Shown here one piece after another: positions 1-8,583 of a stretch of 64,000 nucleotides of DNA (position 1 is the stretch's first letter; every line of letters begins with the position of its first letter). The position numbers and the translations under genes are program-made. The notes beneath the pieces are model-generated. The model did not search any database, was not told where the DNA came from, and saw nothing but the letters and a program-made list of their open reading frames with translations. The stretch is from Paramixta manurensis (GTDB lineage: Bacteria; Pseudomonadota; Gammaproteobacteria; Enterobacterales; Enterobacteriaceae): positions 1,860,001 through 1,924,000 of the forward strand of contig NZ_CP054212.1 in the NCBI RefSeq assembly GCF_013285385.1, read 5' to 3'.

Positions 1-957
1 CAGGTAAATAAACAACGACGCATTGACCAGGTAAGTAATGCGCGGCGAGTGTGAGTTTAACCAGCGATGCCCAAAGGCGAACACCGCATTCACCATCCAA
101 ATCCCCATCAGCATGGTTATCAACGTATCGAGCTCATATAACCAGCCTTCACCGCTGCTGTAGCGTTGGTTGGCTAAATAAGCCAAAAAGGCCAGCAGTG
201 CGCCGAAGCAGACCAGCGGGTTTGTTTTCACGAACAACGCTTTGATCGCCGGATATTTCCAGGCCATTGCGCCAAGGAAAAAGAACGGCAGATAGAACAG
301 CGTTTGCATCACCGCCACGCTAAATAGGCCATCCATCAGTAAATTAGGCTGGAAAATAAACACCAGGCGCCGTACGCATCCCCAGAAAACACCATACAGC
401 AAGAAAAGCAGGCTCAGTTTTCCCCACGTCAGGTCGGAATAATCGGTTTTTTCTTTGCCCGGCGCTGGCGTTTGGCGCAGCCATTTAAACATCAGCAGGC
501 CAAAGACGGTGAGGATAACCAGCACCAGCAAGAACCAGAGATGCGAGATAAGATGCCAGGAAAGCGTGTTGTATTTTTGCGCCAGGCTAAAATGTGCCCA
601 GTCGCCAATCGTTGGCGTCCAGTCGCGGATCAAAAAAAACTGCGGCAAAGTTAACAACGGAATCGCGGTTAACAGTGGGATGCCGACGCGCTCCACACGG
701 ACTTTTAACCAGCGTTGAGGCTGATAACGCAGATAGAGCATGTAAGAAAAATAACCTGAAATAACAAAGAAGACCTGCATGCGAAAAGCATGAATAAAGT
801 CATTTAACACGGTGAGCCACAGGGTGGGTTCCGCGCTGTTCACCGACCATTGATGGCTGGAGTAGATCAACGATATATGGAAAGGAACACCCAATAACAT
901 CAAATATGCGCGGATTGAATCCAGGAAATATTCACGTTGCTGTATTTTTGTACTCAT
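1..957 (-). CDS. opgC: Glucans biosynthesis protein C, partial (C-terminal end outside window)
   Basis: Inner-membrane acyltransferase-3 family protein that adds succinyl groups to osmoregulated periplasmic glucans. The minus strand is open from an ATG at 957 to the window edge, about 319 codons against roughly 385 in E. coli. The N-terminus reads MSTKIQQREYFLDSIRAY and continues with the family's HISLIYSSH and FRMQVFFVISGYFSYML segments. The last visible residues (NASLFIYL) lie in a late membrane segment. It is transcribed away from opgGH, the usual arrangement. The truncation is only the window boundary; nothing suggests a broken gene. Confidence 0.95.
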   Translation of the reverse strand, partial: MSTKIQQREYFLDSIRAYLMLLGVPFHISLIYSSHQWSVNSAEPTLWLTVLNDFIHAFRMQVFFVISGYFSYMLYLRYQPQRWLKVRVERVGIPLLTAIPLLTLPQFFLIRDWTPTIGDWAHFSLAQKYNTLSWHLISHLWFLLVLVILTVFGLLMFKWLRQTPAPGKEKTDYSDLTWGKLSLLFLLYGVFWGCVRRLVFIFQPNLLMDGLFSVAVMQTLFYLPFFFLGAMAWKYPAIKALFVKTNPLVCFGALLAFLAYLANQRYSSGEGWLYELDTLITMLMGIWMVNAVFAFGHRWLNSHSPRITYLVNASLFIYL

Positions 958-1198
958 AATTATCCAGGTTTGCTGCGTTTTAATGTCCCGGTTTTACCCT
1001 AAACCAGGCTAAAGCTTGCGGCTTACTGTACCGGAGTAAACGGCGGTATACTATCAGCCTAATCCGTATCGGCTAAATCTTTGAAAGCCGGATGGTAATT
1101 TGGCCCGCTTTGGGAACAAAACGACGGTCATACTGTCGGAATGCGCAATAATCCATTAATATGGATGGAGTTGATTTAAGCACACGAAAGGGGGGGAT

Positions 1199-2764
1199 GT
1201 GCTGTCTAAAATGAAAAATAAACCGGAACTGATGAAGTTGCGCTGGGTGGGCGCAGCGGTTCTACTTGCCATGTATGCCAACAACGGTTGGGCATTCGGC
1301 ATTGACGATGTCGCAAAACAGGCAAAAACGTTGGCCGGGAAGAGCTTTGAAGCGCCGAAAAGCAATCTGCCCTCACAGCTTCGCGACATGAAATTCGCTG
1401 ATTATCAGCAGATCCAGTTTAATCACAACAAGGCGTACTGGAATAAGTTAAAGACCCCGTTCAAGCTTGAGTTTTACCATCAAGGGATGTATTTCGATAC
1501 GCCGGTAAAACTGCATGAAGTGACCGCGAACACGGTGCGTGAAATCAAATACAACCCGGATTATTTTAATTTCGGTAATGTAAAACACGATCCCGAAACC
1601 GTCAAAAACCTCGGTTATGCGGGTTTTAAAGTGCTTTACACACTGAATGATAAAAAGAAAGAAGATGAGATCGCCAGTTATCTCGGCGCGAGCTATTTTC
1701 GTGTTATTGGCGCCGGCCAGGTTTACGGTCTCTCCTCACGCGGTTTAGCGATCGATACGGCGTTACCGTCCGGCGAAGAGTTCCCGCGCTTTAAAGAGTT
1801 CTGGATTGAGCGGCCAAAACCGCAGGATAAGCAGCTCGTGATCTATGCGTTGCTGGATTCGCCGCGTGCGGCGGGCGCGTATCGCTTTGTGATCCATCCA
1901 GGTAAAGAGAGCGTGGTTGATGTGCAGTCCAAAGTTTATCTGCGTGACAAAGTGGGTAAATTGGGCGTGGCGCCGTTAACCAGTATGTTCTTGTTTGGCC
2001 CTAATCAGCCTTCTCCGATGGTGAATTACCGCCCGGCGCTGCATGATTCGAACGGTTTGTCCATCCATGCCGGTAACGGTGAGTGGATTTGGCGGCCGCT
2101 GAATAATCCGAAACATTTGGCGGTAAGTACCTTTACCGTGGAAAACCCGAAAGGGTTTGGTTTGTTACAGCGTGGCCGTGATTTTAGTCAGTATCAGGAT
2201 CTTGATGACCGTTATGATCTGCGCCCAAGCGGCTGGATTGAGCCACAGGGTGACTGGGGTAAAGGTCGTGTTGAGCTGGTGGAAATTCCTACCGCTGATG
2301 AGACTAATGACAATATCGTGGCGTTCTGGACGCCGGAACATCTGCCCGATCCGGGCAAAGAGATGAATTTTAAATACCGTCTGCACTTTACCCGTGATGA
2401 AGACCAGTTGCATTCACCGGAAACCGCGTGGGTGAAAAATACGCTGCGCTCGACCGGCGATGTTAAGCAGTCGAATTTAGTGCGTCAGCCTGACGGCACC
2501 ATTGCATTCTTGGTCGATTTTGTCGGTCAGGATATGAGCAAGTTGCCAAATGACACGCCGGTGACGCCGCAGGTCAGCGTTGGAGACAACGGTGAAGTGG
2601 TGGAGCAGAGCGTTCACTATAATCCTGTTACCAAAGGCTGGCGTTTAGTGCTGCGGTTACGCGTTAAAGATACGAAGCAACCGACAGAGATGCGTGCTGC
2701 GCTGGTTAACGGTGAGAAGACGCTGACGGAAACATGGAGCTATCAGTTGCCTGCCAATGAATAA
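1199..2764 (+). CDS. opgG: Periplasmic glucans biosynthesis protein G
   Basis: Periplasmic protein needed to make the branched osmoregulated periplasmic glucan backbone together with OpgH. The mature part matches the OpgG family throughout, and the protein ends in the typical SYQLPANE. A signal peptide is visible (hydrophobic VGAAVLLAMYANNGWA, cleavage probably after the WA). Start choice is open: GTG at 1199 sits about 7 bases after an AAAGG stretch, while ATG 1211 and ATG 1232 are in-frame alternatives; E. coli starts near the last of these. Its end overlaps opgH by 8 bases, so the two are translationally coupled. Confidence 0.96.
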   Translation: MLSKMKNKPELMKLRWVGAAVLLAMYANNGWAFGIDDVAKQAKTLAGKSFEAPKSNLPSQLRDMKFADYQQIQFNHNKAYWNKLKTPFKLEFYHQGMYFDTPVKLHEVTANTVREIKYNPDYFNFGNVKHDPETVKNLGYAGFKVLYTLNDKKKEDEIASYLGASYFRVIGAGQVYGLSSRGLAIDTALPSGEEFPRFKEFWIERPKPQDKQLVIYALLDSPRAAGAYRFVIHPGKESVVDVQSKVYLRDKVGKLGVAPLTSMFLFGPNQPSPMVNYRPALHDSNGLSIHAGNGEWIWRPLNNPKHLAVSTFTVENPKGFGLLQRGRDFSQYQDLDDRYDLRPSGWIEPQGDWGKGRVELVEIPTADETNDNIVAFWTPEHLPDPGKEMNFKYRLHFTRDEDQLHSPETAWVKNTLRSTGDVKQSNLVRQPDGTIAFLVDFVGQDMSKLPNDTPVTPQVSVGDNGEVVEQSVHYNPVTKGWRLVLRLRVKDTKQPTEMRAALVNGEKTLTETWSYQLPANE

Positions 2765-5321
2765 ATCTATTGTCACGCCCGTAGAGTACATCGAATCGCT
2801 GCCGCTGGCGCCAGAGCGTAAGGCTGCGCTGGTTCAATCTCTGCCTGCAGAGGCTGAACCCGGCGAGATTTATAGCCAACTTCATCAACAACTGGGCCAG
2901 GATGGCCCGGTTGAAGCGCGCCCTGATGACGCCCCGCTGGAGTCCGTTAAGTCACGTATTACCATGGCGTGGCCGGACTCGTTGGCGGACGGCGAGCAGT
3001 TCGATAAAGATTATTTAGATCGCACCACGCTGAAAGCGATGCCGCCGGTTAAGCGTTCGCTGATGTTTCCGGAAGCCTGGCGAACCAACCCGGTTGCCCG
3101 TGCCTGGGATTCATTGCGTGGGCGTAAAAGTCCTCCCCGCTATGCCGATGCTGAAGAGCAGAAATCTGAAGACAAATGGCGCCACGTCGGCTCGATACGT
3201 CGCTATATTCTGCTATTCCTGACGCTGTTCCAGACGGTTATCGCCACGTGGTACATGAAAACCATCCTGCCTTACCAGGGCTGGGCGTTGATCGATCCGA
3301 TGGAGATGCTGAATCAGAACTGGCAGCAATCGGTACTGCAGATCCTGCCGTATGTGTTGCAAACCGGGATATTGTTCCTGTTTGCCATCCTGTTCTGTTG
3401 GGTCTCGGCCGGTTTCTGGACCGCGTTGATGGGCTTCTTACAACTGCTGATTGGCCGCGATAAGTACAGTATCTCTTATTCGATGAAAGGCGATGAGCCG
3501 ATCAATCCGGAACATCGTACCGCGTTGATTATGCCGATCTGTAATGAAGACGTTGAACGCGTCTTCGCTGGCCTGCGTGCCACCTGGGAATCGGTTAAGC
3601 GTACCGGCGAAAGTGAGCATTTCGACGTCTATATTCTGAGCGATAGTTATGATGCCGATATTGCGGTAGCCGAACAGAAAGCCTGGATGGAGCTGGTGCG
3701 TGATGTGGGCGGCGCAGGTAAGATTTTTTATCGCCGTCGCCGCCGTCGGGTGAAACGTAAAAGCGGCAACATTGATGACTTCTGTCGCCGTTGGGGCAGC
3801 CAGTATAGCTATATGGTGGTGTTGGATGCCGATAGCGTGATGAGCGGTGAGTGTTTGACCGGTCTGGTTCGCATGATGGAGGCTAACCCGAACGCTGGTA
3901 TTATTCAGTCGTCGCCGAAAGCGTCAGGCATGGATACGCTGTATGCGCGTTGCCAGCAGTTCGCGACGCGTGTTTACGGCCCCTTGTTCACCGCCGGTCT
4001 ACATTTCTGGCAGCTAGGTGAATCCCACTACTGGGGACATAACGCCATCATCCGTGTGAAACCCTTTATTGAGCACTGTGCGCTAGCGCCGTTGCCGGGC
4101 GAGGGTTCATTTGCCGGTTCGATTTTGTCGCATGACTTCGTCGAAGCGGCCTTGATGCGCCGTGCCGGATGGGGCGTGTGGATTGCGTACGACTTGCCGG
4201 GTTCCTATGAAGAGTTACCGCCTAACTTGTTAGATGAGCTTAAGCGCGACCGACGTTGGTGTCACGGTAACTTAATGAATTTCCGCCTTTTCCTGGTGAA
4301 AGGGATGCACCCGGTGCACCGCGCTGTGTTTCTGACCGGCGTGATGTCATACCTTTCCGCGCCGTTGTGGTTTATGTTCCTGGCGTTATCCACCGCGTTG
4401 CAGGTTGTGCATACCTTGATGGAGCCGCAGTACTTTTTGCAACCGCGCCAGTTGTTCCCGGTGTGGCCGCAGTGGCGTCCTGAATTGGCCATTGCGCTGT
4501 TTTCCACCACTCTGGTCCTGTTGTTCCTGCCCAAGCTGCTAAGCGTGGTCTTAATCTGGTGTAAAGGCGCAAAAGCGTATGGCGGCGCATTCCGCTTGTT
4601 TATCTCGCTGATGCTGGAAATGCTGTTCTCGGTGCTATTGGCGCCGGTGCGTATGCTGTTTCATACGGTGTTCGTGGTGAGCGCATTCCTTGGTTGGGAA
4701 GTGGTATGGAACTCTCCGCAGCGTGATGATGATGCGACACCCTGGAGCGAAGCTTTTGCTCGTCATGGTTCACAACTGCTGCTGGGCGTCGTGTGGGCGG
4801 CCGGGATGGGGTGGTTGGATCTCAACTTCTTGTGGTGGCTGGCGCCGATCGTCTTCTCGCTGATTCTGTCGCCGTTTGTTTCGGTGGTCTCTAGTCGGGC
4901 AACGATAGGGATGGCGTCGAAACGCGCCAAACTGTTCCTGATCCCGGAAGAGTACGATCCGCCGAAAGAGCTGTTGGATACCGATAACTACTTGCAGTTA
5001 AACCGTGAGCGTGCGTTGAAACACGGGTTTATGCACGCGCTGTTCCATCCCGCTTTCAATGCGCTCACCAGTGCTATGGCGACCTCACGCCATCTGAAGA
5101 GTGATTTACTGGAACATGCGCGCGATCGACGGGTCGATCAGGCGTTAAGCGACGCGCCGGATAAATTGAGTCGTGAACAGCGCTTGGTGCTGATGAGCGA
5201 CCCGGTTACCCTGGCACGTATGCATTACCGGCTGTGGCAAAATGCGGATAAATATCATGAGTGGGTGGAGCAATACCGCACTCTGAAACTGAATCCGCTG
5301 GCGCTACCGTCGGTGAAATAA
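2757..5321 (+). CDS. opgH: Glucans biosynthesis glucosyltransferase H
   Basis: Inner-membrane family-2 glycosyltransferase that polymerises glucose from UDP-glucose into the periplasmic glucan backbone; in E. coli it also acts as a nutrient-dependent inhibitor of FtsZ. The protein is 854 residues, close to the family length of about 847. A divergent cytoplasmic N-terminus (about residues 1-135) precedes membrane segments around the ATWYMKTILPYQGW and LFCWVSAGFWTALMGF regions. The catalytic domain has the VVLDADS motif and the RDRRWCHGN (QxxRW-type) motif, followed by further membrane helices. The start overlaps opgG by 8 bases. A strong terminator follows. Confidence 0.97.
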   Translation: MNKSIVTPVEYIESLPLAPERKAALVQSLPAEAEPGEIYSQLHQQLGQDGPVEARPDDAPLESVKSRITMAWPDSLADGEQFDKDYLDRTTLKAMPPVKRSLMFPEAWRTNPVARAWDSLRGRKSPPRYADAEEQKSEDKWRHVGSIRRYILLFLTLFQTVIATWYMKTILPYQGWALIDPMEMLNQNWQQSVLQILPYVLQTGILFLFAILFCWVSAGFWTALMGFLQLLIGRDKYSISYSMKGDEPINPEHRTALIMPICNEDVERVFAGLRATWESVKRTGESEHFDVYILSDSYDADIAVAEQKAWMELVRDVGGAGKIFYRRRRRRVKRKSGNIDDFCRRWGSQYSYMVVLDADSVMSGECLTGLVRMMEANPNAGIIQSSPKASGMDTLYARCQQFATRVYGPLFTAGLHFWQLGESHYWGHNAIIRVKPFIEHCALAPLPGEGSFAGSILSHDFVEAALMRRAGWGVWIAYDLPGSYEELPPNLLDELKRDRRWCHGNLMNFRLFLVKGMHPVHRAVFLTGVMSYLSAPLWFMFLALSTALQVVHTLMEPQYFLQPRQLFPVWPQWRPELAIALFSTTLVLLFLPKLLSVVLIWCKGAKAYGGAFRLFISLMLEMLFSVLLAPVRMLFHTVFVVSAFLGWEVVWNSPQRDDDATPWSEAFARHGSQLLLGVVWAAGMGWLDLNFLWWLAPIVFSLILSPFVSVVSSRATIGMASKRAKLFLIPEEYDPPKELLDTDNYLQLNRERALKHGFMHALFHPAFNALTSAMATSRHLKSDLLEHARDRRVDQALSDAPDKLSREQRLVLMSDPVTLARMHYRLWQNADKYHEWVEQYRTLKLNPLALPSVK

Positions 5322-5324
5322 GTG

Positions 5325-5352
5325 AAAAGGCGGCAGCGATGCCGCCTTTTTT
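5325..5352 (+). terminator. Rho-independent terminator of opgGH
   Basis: A 10-base stem (AAAAGGCGGC paired with GCCGCCTTTT), loop AGCGAT, followed by a T tract, 3 bases after the opgH stop codon. Confidence 0.9.
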
Positions 5353-5388
5353 ACCTCAGTCGTTAGCCGCCAGGGAGGAGAATAAGGT

Positions 5389-5619
5389 ATGTTGCGAATA
5401 ATCGTGATGGGGTGCTGCGTTTTCGCGCTTAGCGGTTGTGGCAGCATTATTAGCCGTACCGTACCCGGACAGGGGCACGGTAACCAATATTATCCCGGCG
5501 TACAGTGGGACGTGCGCGCGTCACCGTGGCGCTTTCTGACCATTATCGACTTGCCGCTTTCACTGGTGGCCGACACATTATTGCTGCCGGTAGATGCACA
5601 CCATGGGCCGTATGAGTAG
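5389..5619 (+). CDS. yceK: YceK family small lipoprotein
   Basis: Small predicted lipoprotein of 76 residues, nearly identical in layout to E. coli YceK (75 residues). A lipobox (LSGC, Cys17) follows a hydrophobic leader, and the conserved GSIISRT, PGQGHGNQYYPGV and final HHGPYE segments are all present. The molecular role is not established. A GGGAGGAGAA ribosome site lies just upstream. It is convergent with msyB, with only one base between the two stop codons. Confidence 0.93.
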   Translation: MLRIIVMGCCVFALSGCGSIISRTVPGQGHGNQYYPGVQWDVRASPWRFLTIIDLPLSLVADTLLLPVDAHHGPYE

Positions 5620-5620
5620 C

Positions 5621-6019
5621 TTATATCCACCGGTCGGAATCACTATTGTCATCTTCCCACTCTTCTGCAGCAGCCTCACCTTCCTCGCTATCCGCGGGTG
5701 GTTCAAGCTGGAATTCGCCTTCATCCCACTCATGTAATGTGTTTTCCGATTGCCACTCCTGGCGTAGCTCGATCTCGTCAAAATCACCGTCAAAGATAGC
5801 CTGCGCCGCCTCGCCGCTACGAATCGGCAGGCATTCGCCTTCGTCACCTTCATCGGTAAAAAATTCGGCTTGCCACATAATGTCGCCATCCTGCATAACA
5901 TATTTTTGCAGGTTAAACTGTGCGACGGATGCATCATCCTCCGTCAGGTTCGGATTGTTTGCCAGATACTCTTCACGGGCGTTATCAATCGCTTCTTCCA
6001 GCGTGCTGAAAAGGCTCAT
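5621..6019 (-). CDS. msyB: Acidic protein MsyB
   Basis: Very acidic cytoplasmic protein of 132 residues (E. coli 124), first found as a multicopy suppressor of secY/secA defects. The central sequence WQ.EFF.DEG.EGECLP and ENTLHEWDEGEFQLEPP is conserved. The C-terminus carries an extra acidic tail (EEWEDDNSDSDRWI) that extends past the E. coli end. The gene is monocistronic by its surroundings. Its stop abuts yceK on the other strand with no terminator between them. Confidence 0.93.
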   Translation of the reverse strand: MSLFSTLEEAIDNAREEYLANNPNLTEDDASVAQFNLQKYVMQDGDIMWQAEFFTDEGDEGECLPIRSGEAAQAIFDGDFDEIELRQEWQSENTLHEWDEGEFQLEPPADSEEGEAAAEEWEDDNSDSDRWI

Positions 6020-6112
6020 TTGTCTCTCTCCATGTTGCCGATAAAATGGGTTTCAAAAAGCATAGACGAAGTTTTGCTTTGTCAGGGAAGAGAACAAAAA
6101 AAGTCAGGCGTA

Positions 6113-7339
6113 TTAATCCCCAGGCAGAGGTAGACGCCCCGGACCGCGCCGCTGCACGAACCATGAGAAGAGTGCGTTAAACATGACGATGGATGCGGTC
6201 ACTAAGAACACCGCGCGAAACCCCCAATTGGCCGATACCGCCGCTCCCATCAATGGGCCGGATACGTTGCCAATATCGCGGAAAGATTGGTTATAGCTAA
6301 AAATACGTCCGGCGACTTGGTTACTGGCATTGTAGATCAATAGTGTTTGTACTGCGGGCAGTAAGGCTCCATCCGCTGCGCCAAGCAAAAAACGCAATAA
6401 GCCTAATTGCCATGGCGTTTGAACAAATGACATCGGTACCAGCAGCAGTACCGAGACGATCAGCATAAAAATCAGGATGCGCTCCGGGCCAATCCGGTCG
6501 CCCAGTTTGCCGAGACGCGGCGCGCTAATCAGCGCTGCTACGCCAGGTACGGAGGCGATCAGGCCGCTAATAAACGCCAGATTTTGCGTCGAGCCTGCCA
6601 GTTCGCGCACGTAGAGCGTAAGGATCGGCGCGATGGAGCCGGTAGCCACCTGAATAATCATGGTGGTAATAAACAGAGCGAGTACCAGACGTGGGTTTTT
6701 CAGCGATGAAAAAACTTGTCTCAGGTGCAACATATCTTTTTTCTGCACCGGAATGAAGGACTCGCGAATATAAAGCAGCGTCATGATAAAACAGATAAAC
6801 AGCACGCTGGCGGTAATAAAGAACACCGGACGTAAGCCAAAATTATCGGCCAGCAGGCCGCCTATTAATGGGCCAATTAGCGCGCCACTGACCGCGCCGG
6901 TAGAGAGCGTTCCCAGCGCCCAACCACTTTTATTACGTGGCACTTGGGTCGCAATCAAGGCATTAGCATTCGGGACAAAACCGCCGAGCAGCCCGAGGAT
7001 CGCGCGCAGTATCAGAAACTGCCAGATATTACTCGCCAGCCCCATTAACGTCATCACAATCGCCATACCGAGCGCTGAACGTAACAGCATAACTTTACGG
7101 CCTTTACGGTCAGCAAGCCCTCCCCAGAAGGGTGAGGCGATGGCGGAGAACAAGAAGGTAATGCTGAACACAGCACCGGACCAGAGGTTCAATTTTTCCG
7201 GCGCGGTCACGCCCAGCAGTTCAACATACAGAGGAAGGAAAGGCATCACCAGGCTGAATGCCATGCCGGTAAGAAAACAACCGAGCCAGGCCACATAAAG
7301 GTTACGTTTCCAGTTTATCGGCACTTCGTCCGTTGGCAT
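6113..7339 (-). CDS. mdtG: Multidrug efflux MFS transporter MdtG
   Basis: Major facilitator superfamily drug:proton antiporter of the inner membrane with 12 predicted helices and 408 residues, the family length. The MFS loop motif between helices 2 and 3 is visible as GGLADRKGRKV. In E. coli the gene confers fosfomycin and deoxycholate resistance and belongs to the MarA/SoxS/Rob regulon. The start ATG at 7339 has an AAGGCGG ribosome site. A TATAAT box lies at 7364-7359 on the minus strand, and a perfect 17-bp palindrome sits further upstream at 7418-7434. Confidence 0.94.
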   Translation of the reverse strand: MPTDEVPINWKRNLYVAWLGCFLTGMAFSLVMPFLPLYVELLGVTAPEKLNLWSGAVFSITFLFSAIASPFWGGLADRKGRKVMLLRSALGMAIVMTLMGLASNIWQFLILRAILGLLGGFVPNANALIATQVPRNKSGWALGTLSTGAVSGALIGPLIGGLLADNFGLRPVFFITASVLFICFIMTLLYIRESFIPVQKKDMLHLRQVFSSLKNPRLVLALFITTMIIQVATGSIAPILTLYVRELAGSTQNLAFISGLIASVPGVAALISAPRLGKLGDRIGPERILIFMLIVSVLLLVPMSFVQTPWQLGLLRFLLGAADGALLPAVQTLLIYNASNQVAGRIFSYNQSFRDIGNVSGPLMGAAVSANWGFRAVFLVTASIVMFNALFSWFVQRRGPGRLPLPGD

Positions 7340-7417
7340 GTGTAGGGCCGCCTTAGTAATTATAAAATAATAAGCGTCCTAATAATGTTAGCGTTGGTGG
7401 GCGAGGATACAAGTGTT

Positions 7418-7434
7418 ATTTCGCGTCGCGAAAT
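7418..7434. promoter_or_regulatory. Perfect 17-bp palindrome upstream of mdtG (possible operator)
   Basis: ATTTCGCGTCGCGAAAT is a perfect 8+1+8 dyad about 80 bases before the mdtG start codon and about 55 bases upstream of its TATAAT box. The composition and symmetry are those of a repressor operator, but I cannot assign the protein. It has no T tract and is distinct from the lpxL terminator at 7445-7477. Confidence 0.5.
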
Positions 7435-7444
7435 GTCCTGAAAC

Positions 7445-7477
7445 TTAAAAAACAAGCCGATCAGGCAACCGGCTTGT
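7445..7477 (-). terminator. Terminator of lpxL
   Basis: On the minus strand, the stem ACAAGCCG/CGGCTTGT (arms at 7470-7477 and 7452-7459) is followed by a T tract, just after the lpxL stop codon. Confidence 0.8.
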
Positions 7478-7486
7478 GTCATTCGG

Positions 7487-8407
7487 TTAATAGAGTTTGG
7501 GTTCGCCTTGCGGGCGGGTTTTAAAACGGCGGTGCAGCCACATATACTGTTCGGGCGCCATTAATATCGCTTCTTCCAGCACCTGGTTCATACGGGTGGC
7601 GGTCGCCACTTCATCCTCCAGCGGGAAGTTGGTTACCTCCGGCAAAACAATCATCTCATACCCTTTACCGTGCGGCAGACGGCGCGGCACAAAAGGGATG
7701 ACCGCCGGTTTCGCGCTGCGGATCAGTAAGTAGCTGCCTTTGGTGGTGGCCGCTTGTTGCACCGCAAAGAAAGGGGCAAAGACGCTACTTTGTGGGCCGT
7801 AATCGTGATCCGGCGCGTACCAGATAATGTCGGTATTTTTTAGCGCCCGGATCATGCCCTTCAGATCTTTACGATCAAGCATGCTTTTATTGGAGCGCAT
7901 ACGTCCCCAGGTTTGCAGCCAATCAAGAAGTTTATTGTCATTGGGACGATAGACGCCAATGCCTGGATTAAGCATGCCAAATATACGTGCACCGAGTTCT
8001 AAGGTTAAAAAGTGCAGGCCGATTAATAGCACACCTTTATTCTCTCTTTTGGCCTGTTTAATATGCTCATCGCCGCTGGTGGCAAACCATTTTCTGATAC
8101 GCCAATCGGGCCAAAACCACGCCATACCGGTTTCAATTAACCCCATACCGACCGATTCAAAATTTCTTTTTACCATTGCATCGCGTTCGGCGGCGGGCAT
8201 TGCCGGGAAACAGAGTTCTAAATTACGGCGTGCAATAAACGCGCGGCGTTTCATTATGCGCATAGCCAGCCGCCCCAGCCCGCAGCCGAGACGGTACAGT
8301 AAGGGATAAGGTAATAAGACCACCAGATAAAGCAAGGCAATGCCAAACCAAGTCAACCAATAACGCGGGTGAAGGAGTTCACGAGAAAATTGAGGCAATT
8401 GAGTCAT
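7487..8407 (-). CDS. lpxL: Kdo2-lipid IVA lauroyltransferase
   Basis: Inner-membrane acyltransferase that moves laurate from acyl carrier protein to Kdo2-lipid IVA, the first secondary acylation of lipid A. I start it at the ATG at 8407 (MTQLPQFSRELLHPRYW), which gives 306 residues as in E. coli; the frame stays open further upstream but without family similarity. The catalytic H-x4-E motif is His132/Glu137 in HFLTLE, with the same numbering as E. coli LpxL. One N-terminal membrane segment is visible at about residues 18-38. Also present are FESVGMGL.ETGMAWFWPD and the C-terminal PEQYMWLHRRFKTRP. Confidence 0.96.
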   Translation of the reverse strand: MTQLPQFSRELLHPRYWLTWFGIALLYLVVLLPYPLLYRLGCGLGRLAMRIMKRRAFIARRNLELCFPAMPAAERDAMVKRNFESVGMGLIETGMAWFWPDWRIRKWFATSGDEHIKQAKRENKGVLLIGLHFLTLELGARIFGMLNPGIGVYRPNDNKLLDWLQTWGRMRSNKSMLDRKDLKGMIRALKNTDIIWYAPDHDYGPQSSVFAPFFAVQQAATTKGSYLLIRSAKPAVIPFVPRRLPHGKGYEMIVLPEVTNFPLEDEVATATRMNQVLEEAILMAPEQYMWLHRRFKTRPQGEPKLY

Positions 8408-8542
8408 GTTTTTCCATATTTCTTCTGGCAGGACGACATTATCGCCGTCTCTCAAGGCAAGTATTATGGCGTATTGTGCCATTTTTTTAGGGTGGTCTGA
8501 AATAAACAGTAATAAAAAGCGCGGTGGCCGTCATATCTGAAT

Positions 8543-8576
8543 AAAAAAAAGCCCGACGTTGACAAGCGCGCCGGGC
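8543..8576 (-). terminator. Terminator of the Old Yellow Enzyme gene
   Basis: On the minus strand, a GCCCGGCGCG...GTCGGGC hairpin with one internal mismatch (arms at 8569-8576 and 8551-8558) runs into eight Ts, 8 bases downstream of the stop codon at 8584. Confidence 0.8.
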
Positions 8577-8583
8577 GTTAGCA

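Noticed and set aside
1110..1145. Possible sigma-E promoter before opgG (GGAAC near 1112)
   Set aside because: The -35-like GGAAC is present but no TCTGA-like -10 occurs at a suitable distance.
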